NCBI GenBank assembly: GCA_027922465.2 | Contig: BQMF02000265.1 | Span: forward strand, 124,001-188,000 | DNA from: Turritopsis dohrnii | Lineage: Eukaryota > Cnidaria > Hydrozoa > Anthoathecata > Oceaniidae | Length of the DNA: 64,000 bases | Direction of reading: 5' to 3' | Shown: positions 1 through 10,638 of the stretch, in pieces | How the letters are laid out: the number at the start of each line of letters is the position of its first letter | Numbering within the stretch: position 1 is the stretch's first letter | Made by a program: the position numbers and the translations under genes | Notes under the pieces: generated by a model | Databases searched by the model: none | The model's input: only the letters and a program-made list of their open reading frames with translations | What the model was told of the DNA's origin: nothing

Positions 1-444
1 TTGCTTACGCAGAAATCCAACAAGATGCCCTCGCAGGCATAAGGAAACCCAGCTGAAGTATGAAAAATGAAAGACTAGTGACACTCTTGAAATTTGAACA
101 TTGAATGACTTCTATTACAACATCACATTTTTGATCACACACTCCCTAGGAATCCATGAAAGCATAAATGATATATGCTATAGATCAAAAATAGAACTAT
201 AATAGTTAATCCCGCTAGAAAGTTTGTCAACTTTTGTTCATTTCCAGGGATGATGGCAATTTACCTTTTAAAAAGTATAAATAGGACAACAACAGAAGCT
301 TTTACATACAAAGAAAAGAAATACGCATAAGGTGCGAATCGTAACCATGGATACACATTTTATATGTCTATATTTTCCATTGTAACTTTTATTTAGTCTT
401 GGGAATTCCGTTTTAACTTTTTAAGATTGCAATCTTTTGTTGTA
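1..444. other. AT-rich sequence without recognised gene
   Basis: No open frame here has recognisable motifs. The first 50 bases share the words 'cgcagaaatccaa' with the duplicated unit at 3640-3730, so the window may begin in a diverged copy of that repeat. Confidence 0.5.
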
Positions 445-1350
445 TACAGTGTGTCCACGAGAAAGTGGGCACCTAACTTTCAATAAGTATATCTTTTGTT
501 TTTCGTCCTCGTTTTTTTCAATTTTTATATTAACAGAAAGAAAATTTTTTGCTCTTTCTAAATATATGACCTTTTTCATAGAAAAAACAATTTTTCGGGA
601 AATATAATCGATTTTACCATGAAACCATGACATTAAATCAATAATGATCAATTAACACTTGCTTGAATAGGAGTTAATGACTCCATTAGCATGGGAAATC
701 ATAAAAAGCTAAAATATTGTAATAAAGCTGCGTTTATACAAGGAAAACTTTACGCTTTTACAAGCTTGAAACATGAAAGTTTGATTTGTAAAACTCTTTT
801 ACAAAGATTTAAGAACTTGGATTCGTGCTTTTTGATGGTGGATTTCTACCCAGAAACTGTTGTCTAAAAGCCTGATTAACAGCTACATAACTTTTTGTCT
901 CATGAAACTTTCTTTCTTATGATTAAATGAATTTCATAAAAAGTTTGTTTTCTCGCTTATAAAGATTTTGGCAATACTTTAGGAATATGAAATTATTAAA
1001 TCATGATAAAAAATTTAAGTAATACACAATGAAAACAAGTTTGTGCCTTCTAAAAAATTTTCGTGATAAAATTAGCACAACACCACCAACAGCGGTGGTT
1101 TCAACGAAACAAAAGGTTAACTGCTCGTTAAAAGTCTGTTTTATTGATCATTACAAAATTAACAACCGTATCGAAACAAAAAATACTTAATATTCTTTAA
1201 AATAAAAATTTCTATAAGTAACAACTTATATTTTTGGAAAGCTCAAAAAATCCTCTATCCAACGGTATAAAAACTGCATTGTATTGTTGAAAATTCGAAA
1301 AGTTATTTGTGTTTTAAACAAGGTGCCCACTTTCTGGTGGACACACTGTA
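445..1350. mobile_element. Tc1/mariner-like MITE (TA target)
   Basis: The ends are inverted copies of about 30 bases. The left end begins TACAGTGTGTCCACGAGAAA and the right end, read in reverse complement, begins TACAGTGTGTCCACCAGAAA, with both continuing into GTGGGCACCT. Each end starts with TA, matching the TA target duplication of the Tc1/mariner group. The 0.85-kb interior has no usable reading frame, so this is a non-autonomous element. The boundaries are seen directly; the superfamily is inferred. Confidence 0.8.
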
Positions 1351-2840
1351 TATTGGCATTTTATTGTATAGTACTAATGATTTTCACACCTTTTTTCAGG
1401 TAGCTCTTATAGCATTTTTTAGTTTTTCAACATTCATTTTATACGTTATAGTAGACTGATGATGACCGAGATGGTCGAAATGTATTTTCTATTTTTTTTT
1501 TTTTTACATGTGTGTTTACCTTCATTACAACACATTTTATATGACAGTTTTATTTAAAAAAGAAACGATGAAAGAGCTAAAAGAAAAAATAACACAAAAA
1601 AAAAAAATTAAGAAACAAAGTAAAAGCGAAAAACTCATCAGAAATACTTTGTTTCAAAACTAACTACGTATCTATCTACCCAATCTAGCTACTAAGCATT
1701 TAAAAATATAGCTTTTAAAAATATATGCTTCGAATTTGGTGGAACTGAAGTTCTCCATTGTATTTTTAGTGGGACAAATGTCTGTTTTTTCCTGAAAAAG
1801 TGGCAAAATACTAAAATACGAATGTTTTGAATGTTAAGAATGTTTTGGTAGTTTTCATGTAAATGTACGCACGAAATTTCAAAAAACCGCTAGGTTTGGG
1901 CAGCAGAAAAAAGAACAAGAAATGCTTTGCATATTTACAAATCACGTTAAAGAAGAATTTTAGATCAACATCAAAAATTACATGTTTATGCACGTAACTT
2001 ATATATAATATGCTCTATAATTTCTGAATTCGATATAATGCTGCCAAGCTTCCTGACAAATTTCCTAAATCACAAGCACAAAAAGAAAAACATAAAAGCC
2101 TATACCGTATATAACTAACATAACTGAAATCAGAAATCTATGCTTTGATTATTAAGTTATTAAGGTATATGTTACAGTTTATTTAGTTTGATAATGTCGC
2201 AGGTGCCATGTTTTTTATTTACAAGCATTCTTTACCTGAATTGACGTTCAAGACCAGTATATATATATATATCAAAACTTTTTATAAAATTTTTAAGATT
2301 GAAAGATTTTTACAAATGACATTAATTTAATTACATGTACAATCCAGGGCATTGTGAAACTTTGTATATATGTACCACCATGAACCAATGACGTATAATT
2401 TTATCTGAATGACAAAAAATAATATTAAGGCGATCCTTCAGATGTCAGTGATTATGACATACGTAAATCATATGCCTTAAACATTCGATATATGTATATA
2501 TATACACGTTTTTTTTTATAAGCAACATGTTTATAAGCAAAAAGTTAAGCAACAGTTTTACAATGATCTTACATAAATTCGCAACATGAAATTTTGAAAT
2601 AATGCAGTACTAGCATAGCTACAGCACATTTCTTAAAATTGCCACACTAGGTGGTTACACTAAGTTAAAGTACTATGTCCTACACTTTATACTTAAATAC
2701 TTAAGCTTACACAAAGATTTTCAAGACTGGAAACACATATTTTTTGAATTAATTCTTAGCAACAAATTAAGCAACATTACTACTAAAAAATGGTCATATT
2801 TTAAGCAACATTACTACTAACGTGTATATATATAGATATC
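1351..2840. other. AT-rich spacer, no gene seen
   Basis: Long A/T runs, short TA repeats (for example 2255-2275) and no frame with recognisable protein motifs. I see nothing functional to report. Confidence 0.5.
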
Positions 2841-2994
2841 CAGTGGCGGATCCAGGGTTAGGCAAAAAAAGTGGAGGAGTATAATTTCTTTTCAATGTTT
2901 AACTGTAATTAGTTAAAACGCACGCTTTTTTATTCTTTTCTTGATGACACAACGCTTCTCCGCAAATTTTGCCTAAGCTCTAGATCCGCCTATG
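2841..2994. mobile_element. Small hAT-type MITE
   Basis: The segment starts CAGTGGCGGATCCAGGGTTA and ends with the imperfect reverse complement (..CTAGATCCGCCTATG). CAGTGGCGGATC is a typical hAT terminus. The flanks share ATATC on both sides, but I cannot define a clean 8-bp duplication. At 154 bp it has no coding capacity. Confidence 0.6.
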
Positions 2995-3639
2995 ATATCT
3001 TCCTAGTTACGAAAGGAATTCCTACATTGTAAAAAGTAAACAATCATGAACAATACACGATCCAAAGTTACAAAAATCTGCACAAATACATGTGCAGTGT
3101 TTGAATTTGTAGTTGGCACGGTGCATGGTGATTAGGAAGGCTGATCGTAGTAATTAGTAAAAGTTAAAAACTGATATACAAATGAAAGGTTAATAGAAAT
3201 AAAAACTATTTTTTACTGTTGGGCTAACAAATGGTGGCATACAAACTTATTTAAATAGCTAGAGAAACGTCAAAAAAGTGATGCAGTAGACAGATTTTTG
3301 ATGTTGGAGTTGAGAAGGACATTGAGCTGAGCTGTACTAATCCAGAACTTAAAGGCAATACAACCAACATCATATGTGTACAAACGAACGGAAACACAAG
3401 CCATAGACATTTAAAAAACAAAAGCTCGCCTATTTCACTCTGTTTACAAAATATTGATATACAAAATATTCCTTGAAATCTAAGTGGGGTTACTGCGCTG
3501 GCATTTTGAAGATACTGCACGTTCGCTTTATGCATTGATTTCATGTCAACTGATGCACGAAGTATACATTTTTTGGCTACACAACGATCGATTTGCATTT
3601 CAAACACCTCGCGTATACGCGATTTGAAAAAACCAAAGC

Positions 3640-3732
3640 TGGTTTTAATGTATTTCTTGCTGTCGCAGAAATCCAAAAAGAACAGAGCCGGTTTTAAGGT
3701 ATTTCTTGCTTTCGCAGAAATCCAAAAATACT
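3640..3732. repeat. Two-unit direct duplication, about 47 bp each
   Basis: Two adjacent units share 'ggttttaa.gtatttcttgc' followed by 'tcgcagaaatccaaaaa'. They lie in an open frame (3543-3773) that matches no family I know. The duplication is seen directly; no role is apparent. Confidence 0.6.
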
Positions 3733-3775
3733 CAGGACTTTGCCGATATAATCAAAAAGTCAACCACCGTTAAAT

Positions 3776-4166
3776 CATGACGAGGAATACGTATCCTATG
3801 ATGTGGAATCTGTTTTTACAAACGTCCCAATGGATGATACCATTAATTTCATCCTTGACGAAATTTATGTTAGAAGAAAATTAACAGTAATATGTAAAAA
3901 AAAAATATTCAAGAAGCTTTTATAGAAATTGACGACGGAAAATCTTTTTAGATTTAACGATGAATTCTACAAACAGGTTGACGGTTGTACAATGGGAGGA
4001 CCTCTATCCGTAATCCTGTCCAACATTTACCTGACAAAGTTGGAGTACGATGTTGTAGTACCATTAAACCCTCCACTTTATAAGCGATTCGTTGACGATG
4101 TATTTTCTAAAAGAAAAGTAGGACAGCGAAACCAGACTATACTCATCCTTGATCGATTTTAATCGC
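3776..4166 (+). pseudogene. Penelope-like reverse transcriptase fragment
   Basis: Reading across two frame breaks gives an RT core segment: YDVESVFTNVP early, then QVDGCTMGGPLS and RFVDDVF (the catalytic aspartate pair of palm motif C). The SFDV..LFTNVP / G..MG.PLSP / F.DD order is typical of Penelope-like elements. Only the palm is present, with no thumb, no GIY-YIG endonuclease and no element ends. It breaks near 3900 (A-rich run with a stop at 3925) and again at 4162. An old truncated copy of a retrotransposon, non-functional. Confidence 0.7.
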
Positions 4167-4218
4167 GAAGGGAACAGACGTGACAAGAAAATTTTGTGGT
4201 TTTGCAATCTTTGAATCG

Positions 4219-4706
4219 CCTTTTACCTTTGCAATCATGTCGGGTTCATCAGAAGATAATAATGAAAATCAACCTCATGTACAAGAGGAAATAGATGAAC
4301 CTATTAATGTCGGAGAGGAGATCATTGAATGGCTGAATATGCCACGAAGTATTTTTCCTGTTATGTAAAAGGGAAAGACTTAAAAGAAACTGTCTTTATT
4401 CCAAACCCGGCTCCAGATAATGTGATAGAGCCTCCAAGCCTGGATGGATACTACCAAGAATTAATGGAAGACAGGCGAAAACGGTTTGATTTGGCTCAGG
4501 ATGCAGTGTACAAAAAGCTGCATGATAAAATAAGGGCCACAATGGGTCCACTTAGTAAATTGTGGTTTCGGATTGAAGAAGCAATTGTGAATCCGACAAT
4601 CCAGCTAGATTTGCAAGAACTGGTTCAGTATGCAGAGCAATCTGTTTTGCTCAACGGACAATCCTTTAATTCTGTAACGCATAACAGAAGGATGAATGTT
4701 CTGACG
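4219..4706 (+). pseudogene. DIRS-type gag-like fragment
   Basis: Two overlapping frames, MSGSSEDNNENQPHVQEEID.. and MAEYATKYFSCYVKGKDLKE.., join around 4330-4365 by a frameshift. The segment around 4550-4700 (LSKLWFRIEEAI, then YAEQSVLLNGQSFN and RRMNVL) matches the helical gag-like ORF of DIRS retrotransposons as I know the family. It is cut at about 4706 by the LINE that follows. The tyrosine recombinase of probably the same element appears at 8261-9010 in the same orientation. Confidence 0.6.
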
Positions 4707-5951
4707 CCCTTCAGTTCATACTTTCATATCTAACTAATAGAAAATAGAGTACTTGTGTCAATGGCGTTTTCAGCCTTTTTCAGTTAATCATATCAGGAGT
4801 TCCCCAAGGCTCGATTCTGGGGCCAATAATTTTTAACATCTTCATCAATGATCTATTTTACTTTATTAATAAATGTAGGCTGCACAATTATGCCGATGAT
4901 AACAGCCTTTCCGCGCATTCAAATTCGATAAATAATTTAATCAACATTTTGGAGGTAGAATCCAACATAGCACTATTATGGTTGAAAAATAACAAAATGA
5001 TTGCGAACCCTGAAAAATTTCAAGCTATTTTGTTAAGTAAGGGCAGAGACGATTACTCTTCATCAACAATTAAAATAGGTGATAAAATGATCAAGACAGA
5101 ATCAAATGTCAAACTTCTAGGTATAAAAATTGACCATAAACTAAAATTCGATTCACATGTTAAACTTTTATGTCAAAAAGCCTCAGCACAATTAAATGCA
5201 TTGTACAGATTGAAAAATCAACTGTCTTTCAAAGCGAAGCAACTACTAGTAAATAGCTTTGTATACAGCAACTTTAACTATTGTCCGCTAATATGGCATT
5301 TTTCATCTGCAAAATTGCTATTAAAAGTGAATAAAATACATAAACGTGCCATGCGTTTTCTGAACTACCAAGACAACCAAACAGCTTCAAACTTAGGGTA
5401 TATTTATCAAAATGAAAATTTTATGACAGTTATACGATTACAATATCTTTGTAAAGAGGTTTTTAAATGTCTAATTGGCATTAGCCCAAAGTATATGGAA
5501 AACATATTTAATGTGAAAAGATCCACAAGATGCATTCGTAAAAAGAATGAAAATAACTTGCTTGTACCTAAGGTGAAAACATCTACATTTGGAACAAAAA
5601 GCATTAGGTCTTTAGCCCCAAAAGTCTGGAACAACTTACCATACCACATAAAATCATTGACAAATATCTCCGAATTCAAAAAGCAGATAAAACAATGGGA
5701 TGGGAATTTATGTCATTGTAAACAATGCAAATTTTGAAGGCATACTTATGTAACCTAATGTACTTATTTATTTATTTATTTATTTTTTTTGTTGTTGTTG
5801 TTGTTTTTTGCTTTTTTTTTTTCTCATTATATATTTTTTTAATTTATATATTTATTCATTTTTGTTTAGTCGGTATGGATTAGTTCTTTAATATATAAAA
5901 AACTACACTTTGTAACACTGACTTTAAATAAATATACAAACAAACAAACAA
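4707..5951 (+). pseudogene. 5'-truncated non-LTR retrotransposon (jockey/CR1-like RT)
   Basis: The sequence enters in the RT domain (LSYLTNRK, then SGVPQGSILGPI and NYADDN, the YADD catalytic box) with frame breaks near 4760 and 4940. It continues as an uninterrupted 262-residue frame from 4949 to 5737 containing the RT thumb and a basic tail ending in LCHCKQCKF, a CxxC-type terminus common in animal jockey/CR1-like LINEs. A TTTA/TTG-rich tract and an ACAAACAAACAA tail near 5935-5951 mark the 3' end. The endonuclease and ORF1 are missing, as expected of a 5'-truncated copy. It landed inside the DIRS fragment. Confidence 0.85.
5761..5870. repeat. Simple repeats in LINE 3' region
   Basis: A (TTTA)n tract, then (GTT)n and T-rich sequence, in the 3' untranslated part of the LINE. 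Low complexity only. Confidence 0.85.
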
Positions 5952-6062
5952 GATGCCTTACAACAGACCTGGATGGGGGTAGGGCTAACTTATGCCTTCT
6001 CACCATTTTCTTTAATAGGCAAGGTTTTAAAGAAAGTAAACCTAGAGAAAGCTTCAATGCCA

Positions 6063-6890
6063 TTAAGGTATGAGTAAGGGAAAAAAACGTGTTTTTGTTT
6101 TTTAATTAATTCCTTTGACAGGAATATGTTTATATCAAGTATGATACATTTTTGGAAAGCTTGTTTACATCTCTAAAAGCCCATGTTAAAAATTTTAAGG
6201 TAAACTAAAAATGTAAGATTTTAGAACGAGTCAATAAAAATGAACCTTGTTGTAAAAACGTAGCTCCATTTACAAAACGAGTTAAGTTTAACTTATGTTT
6301 TTTACACTTTTGTAATCACAAGAGATAGAGTAAAAAACGGTTTTTTCTTTTTTTACTCAAACAAATTATTTTCAGAGTTATTTTCAATTTTTCAAAAGTA
6401 TCGTTTTCTGTTTTCATTTTTTTTGCTTTCAAGACTGCAACTCATATTCTGTTCAAATTAAAAAGATAAAAAAAAAACCGTTTTTAGATCTACCCTTCAG
6501 CTTTTCAGTAAGCCAAGTCTCACTGTCAGAGCTTTTTTAGTTTTGTAAATGAAGCATCAAACGTTAGTGGCTCTGACACGAAAAGTGAACACTGAAAAAA
6601 ACAGCTTTAAAGATTTTTCTTTATTGCGTGAACTAATTAATTATTTATGAAACGGAATTTTGAAACAAAAGGATCAATACGCAACATGATCAATATGTTT
6701 TATTTTTTCATGGTCTTTAATGTACACAAATTAGCCGCTAATACAACGGTTTTGGAAAATAAACGAACTTCCCATCCACTTCCTGAAAAAATAGTTTCAC
6801 CATTGGAAAATTCAGAGTTCCTTTCATCCTGATGTGCAAACAAACTTTTTTTCAAAAAAGTCAATGATTTTTCCCTTACTCACACCTTAA
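6063..6890. mobile_element. TTAA-flanked non-autonomous element A
   Basis: The left end reads TTAAGGTATGAGTAAGGGAA and the right end, in reverse complement, reads TTAAGGTGTGAGTAAGGGAA. Both carry the TTAA target. The interior contains only short frames without motifs. Its right TTAA is shared with the next element, so the two abut exactly. TTAA duplication is known for piggyBac and Kolobok superfamilies; the terminal GG and lack of CCC favour Kolobok-type, by inference. Confidence 0.8.
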
Positions 6891-8260
6891 GGTAGTAAGA
6901 CCCCTTTCAAATGTCAAATTTTCGAAAAAAATTCAAAAATTGGATTTTACATGTTTTTTATGCAAAATTTATCGGAGAATTCGATGGTGTACTTCTTTTT
7001 TGGTGCAAATCACCCTAATTGGCACAATTTCAGTTTTTGTCGCAGTACCTGTACATTAAAAATCTGCATTATTATTTTTTTTTCCTGGAAAACTTATCAT
7101 CTTTCCCCTCTAATTTTTACGCGTCATTGTTTAGCAGATACCAAGTCTACCACAACATCTCATCAGTAAAAAAACGTTTTCTTACTGATTATCTTTATTT
7201 CCATGTAAAAACAACAATGATGGTCTGTGCAAATGAAATCAATGTTTATCCTAAAACTATTTGGGACCGACTTCCTAAATCCAAGTACTCCGGTTTGACG
7301 CAACTAAGCTTTGGCGTTTACGACGCAGTTGCAAACTGGCCGCAAGGCCAGTTTATTGATATTTGAAAAAATGGGAATGATTCCTGGAAAATACATGTTA
7401 AGGGGATGTTTCAAAATTAGTAAAAGGAGACTTTACCATTCCTTCTTTCAGAATAAAGACACCTCAAAAGAAACGTAGAAAAATTATACGTGGGCAGAAA
7501 AAACAAAAGGCCGACAAAGACAAAGAAAATGAGGGAACCGTGTATAAAGCTGGACAGTTTCCATGAAAACAGATGAAAATTTGACATATTTGCTTCTTTT
7601 TTTATATTATTTTTTAGTCTTAAATCATCTATTTTCTAGGTTTTAAAGGCTATAAAACTTTAGCGAAATAATTTATCTCATTTCTAACTTAAAACCGCAA
7701 TATCTCAAAACGTACTTTTTTGATCTCCCGGCAAGGATATCTTAAGAACGGATAATGCAATTACCTGAAATTTTGACTGAAAGTTCATCTTTTGAAGCTC
7801 TACAAAATAAACGAAACAGATTTCCTGTATCTTGCCTCAATTTTTTTTCATGGACCTCTCAACTGTCAAATTTTCGCCTAAATTTTTAGGCATACTTTCG
7901 AGCACCGGTGCACCAAAATGAAAAAAATTATCAAAAATCTGTTCCGTTTATTTTGTAGACCTATATCTTGTGGCCTTATGGCCAAATTTTTAAGTCATAA
8001 TTCAAATTGGTTGGCTCTGAATTTCTGCCGGGGTAATGTCAATATTTTGGATATCCGCCATTATTGTCGGTCGCCATGACGACATTTTTCAAAAAAAATT
8101 TCAAATTTTTCTTAGTTTGGTTATACCCTAACAAACCGTGCATAAAAGGTTTTGAAATAACTTTCCTATCTCAAAATAATTTTTTCAGGGGTTTAGGCCT
8201 TAAGAATCATTAATATCTTGACTGGTCAATTTTTTTTGCAAAGGGGTCTTACCACCTTAA
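6887..8260. mobile_element. TTAA-flanked element B (relative of the 42.2-kb element)
   Basis: The ends are TTAAGGTAGTAAGACCCCTT (left) and TTAAGGTGGTAAGACCCCTT (right, reverse complement). The first 14 bases match the ends of the intact element at 42211-44996 (TTAAGGTGGTAAGAGGGG). It retains only the 3' part of a related transposase (7200-7565), so it is an internally deleted copy. Its insertion separates the DIRS RNase H/recombinase from upstream DIRS debris. Confidence 0.8.
7200..7565 (+). pseudogene. C-terminal remnant of TTAA-element transposase
   Basis: NEINVYPKTIWDRLPKSKY and FGVYDAVANWPQGQ align by eye with NEALNQIIWKKIPKQVFVG and IGVYSAIIEYNDG near the end of the 601-residue transposase at 42643-44448. 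A lysine-rich tail follows and ends YKAGQFP before TGA at 7563; the intact relative ends YVCGGF. Frameshifts lie between 7365 and 7450. Only the last third or so of the protein survives, without the catalytic core. Confidence 0.65.
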
Positions 8261-9010
8261 TAACTCCACTTTGGCCAGCCCAGGCATGGTACAATCAGGT
8301 GTTGGAACTTTGCATAGACAACCCAATACTTATTCCTCCACATCGAAATTTGTTGATAAACCCAAAGGGAGAGATGCACCCCCTTATAGAAAATCAGACC
8401 CTAAATTTAGTGGCTTGGAGAATTTCCGGCAAGGATTACTTGCAGAGGGCCTTTCAAAGCGGGCTGCAGACCTTATCGTAAAGGCCAGAAGAACAGGCAC
8501 TTCAAGTAATTATGAATTGGCCTTGAGAAAAATGGGTACGCTGGTGTGGTGAAAGACAAACTGATCCCTTTAATGGCGAGTTAAAATTTGTACTTGATTT
8601 TCTTGCACACCTATTTGAACTTAAGTATGAGTACTCGTCAATCAATTGTCAAAGATCGGCTTTGTCTGCCTATCATAAAAAATCGATGGTTACCTGGTGG
8701 GGCAACATCCTCAGGTTTGAAGACCCCTATGAAAGACCTCCATAAGCAAAATATGTTTTTATCTGGGATGTAGAACAGGTTTTGTTGTATATTAAATCCC
8801 TGCGAAAAGTGAAAATTTATCTGGAAGGGAATTAAACTTGAAAATTGCCATTATATTATTTTTAGCTTCTGCTAAGAGGGGTCATGAGATTGCCTACTTG
8901 AATGTAAAATTTATGGTTAGGACATCAAATTCATATGTGTTTTATTTCTCAAAATTAACCAAAACGTGGAGGAGATAGTCTAGTCCAAATAGAAATCGAC
9001 CTAGAATAAA
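8261..9010 (+). pseudogene. DIRS RNase H end and tyrosine recombinase fragment
   Basis: TPLWPAQAWYNQVLELCIDN, with PILIPPHRNLL and HPLIE after it, is the conserved end of the DIRS RT/RNase H polyprotein. In an overlapping frame, LLAEGLSKRAADLIVKARRT with GTSSNYE starts the tyrosine recombinase, an overlap typical of DIRS elements. Degraded pieces follow to about 9010 (a QRSALSAYH-like segment near 8645, then FLASAKRGHEIA-like near 8870). The catalytic Arg-His-Tyr set is not recoverable. The LTR-like split repeats of DIRS are not visible. Confidence 0.7.
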
Positions 9011-9172
9011 TTGTTATAATTACATATTTGGTATCATTGGAAGCGCAATTTTATGTAGATTACGATAAGAGTATGCCTCAATTCTGAATCAGGGGGCAGT
9101 TAAAGTTATAAAGTAAAACGTAAGAGGTGGTATTTTCAACCATTTTAAGCCATAGTTTTTAACTAAGGACGC

Positions 9173-9994
9173 ATGGAATATGAAGCTGAGCTCCACACTG
9201 TCAATGAATTACGAAGCAAAATGATCGAAATGGCGGATTCAGAAACTGTTTACAGCGCCAAGTGGATGAAGACGCAGTTGAAAGATAAATATAAAGATCA
9301 CATCTTTTTTGCTGAATTAAATGGAAAATCCGACGTTGTGTGTTTGAAAGATACAGCAAGTCTCATCAAGGGAATAAAAACAGCTGCAAAACTGATTCTT
9401 TCGAATATACGAACAACAAAGATTGACAAAGAGTACTATCCAACTGAAGAGGAAATATCCGACATTAACTTTTGTGAGAACCTGCAGCCTACGACTTTGA
9501 GAAAATTTCTGGAAATAATTGTAAAAGATAGACTTAAAAGGGCATCATTAGGTCATTGTTTAATGATGTGTGTAAGACGAAGGTCGGGAATGCTACCAAT
9601 ACCTTTTGGACTTACCGTAGAGCTCGATAATATGTTTGGTTCACGTTGGCTGATAGATGAAGTGTCAAAACTTGGCTTCGCTGTTTCCTATTCTGAGTTA
9701 CTGAAGTCTAAACAAGCAGTTTTAATACATGATGATTCTTTAGATGCAACGAACCGGCAAGAACCAGAATTCACCCAATGAATTGCCGATAATGACTCTG
9801 TTTAACCGCTTAATTGCATTGGTAATGAGAGATGGAGATGTTGCATGTTGCTTCAAGTTTGAACTATCACCATTCCCTGCGTCACTTTTTGACAAGGGAG
9901 TCATGCGAGACGCTAACAAATCAAAATTACGCGAACATTTAACTAAAGTTATTGAACAATGTAATCCACCAGTCCATACGAATCATGTGATAGA
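9173..9994 (+). pseudogene. XPG/FEN1-like nuclease family gene, N-terminal half (broken)
   Basis: The 202-residue frame from ATG 9173 belongs to a widespread, poorly characterised animal protein family that I recognise by LRSKMIEMADSETVYSAKWM, IKTAAKLILSNIR, a SLGH..M..VRRRSG segment and FGLTVELDNMFGSRWLIDEV. It ends at TGA 9779; IADND after that stop still matches the family. About a hundred residues seem deleted before the frame resumes with CCFKFELSPFPASLFDKGVM in another phase (about 9830-9994). Function is unknown, and its second half resembles a PIN/XPG nuclease. The insertion at 9995 splits it from its continuation at 10639. Such genes are often multicopy and may themselves travel with transposons. 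Confidence 0.7.
9987..9994. repeat. 8-bp target duplication, left copy (GTGATAGA)
   Basis: GTGATAGA here and again at 10639-10646, exactly bordering the 644-bp element. Removing one copy plus the element gives an uninterrupted reading frame through the junction (..NHVIDGGALLHKVKW..), which confirms the boundary. Confidence 0.95.
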
Positions 9995-10638
9995 GAGTCT
10001 GCTAAATGACGTGCCCTACGTGCCTTACGTGCCCACGTGCCGAGTCTGCTAAATGACGTGCCCTACTATTGCAATTCCAAGTACTTTCGTATCTTTGGGA
10101 AATGTTACTGTAGAGGACTGTGAACGAATTGCAAAAGAATGCAATTTAACGTATCAATCACAATAGCTTTTATATAGTTACTCTTAGGTTGGTCGACTTT
10201 GTTACCGCTCTTTTTTATACGTAGTTCTTTGAGTAAACCATCCCATTATTAATTTAGATGGTAACTCCTTTGTTTATGTTGTGTTGCTATTTGCACGTAT
10301 AAACTATCAAGTTCAGTTTCTTCTGTTCAAAGACATTAAGCGGTGTTTATATGACAAACGAACTAGTCCGCAAATAATGGGTTCTTTAAACTGTTAAATT
10401 TATAACATTTTTATGCTTAAGTGTATACATGATATATTGTGAAAATAAACACATTCGAGTTAAAAGTTTTTACGGTGCATATTAAAAGCATTGTGCATGT
10501 GCCTTTTCTTGATTTGAAAAAACAATGTCATTATGACGTCATAATAATGACATTAGGGCACGCAGGGCAAATAGGCCACGTAAGAAACGTGGGCACGTAA
10601 GGCACGTGGGCACGTAGGGCACGTCATTTAGCAGACTC
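9995..10638. mobile_element. 644-bp element with GAGTCTGC ends and 8-bp duplication
   Basis: The left end GAGTCTGCTAAATGACGTGC is repeated in inverse at the right end (GCACGTCATTTAGCAGACTC). Both ends are followed inward by CACGTGCC/GTGCCTTACGTGCCC iterations. The left 25 bases are repeated in direct orientation at 10042. Flanking GTGATAGA is an 8-bp target duplication, as made by hAT, P and Merlin types; the GAG terminus fits none of these cleanly. The interior has one plausible short frame (10056-10167) and otherwise AT-rich sequence. It inserted into the XPG-like gene. Confidence 0.9.
10056..10167 (+). other. Short coding-like tail inside the 644-bp element
   Basis: A frame reading CPTIAIPSTFVSLGNVTVED, then CERIAKECNLTYQSQ and stop TAG, has mixed, protein-like composition and ends well inside the element. 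It could be the last exon of the parent element's transposase or a captured host exon. I do not recognise it. No start codon is present. Confidence 0.3.

Noticed and set aside
3251..3676. 141-residue minus-strand frame as a gene
   Set aside because: It overlaps a local duplication, has no recognisable motif and reads through AT-rich low-information sequence.
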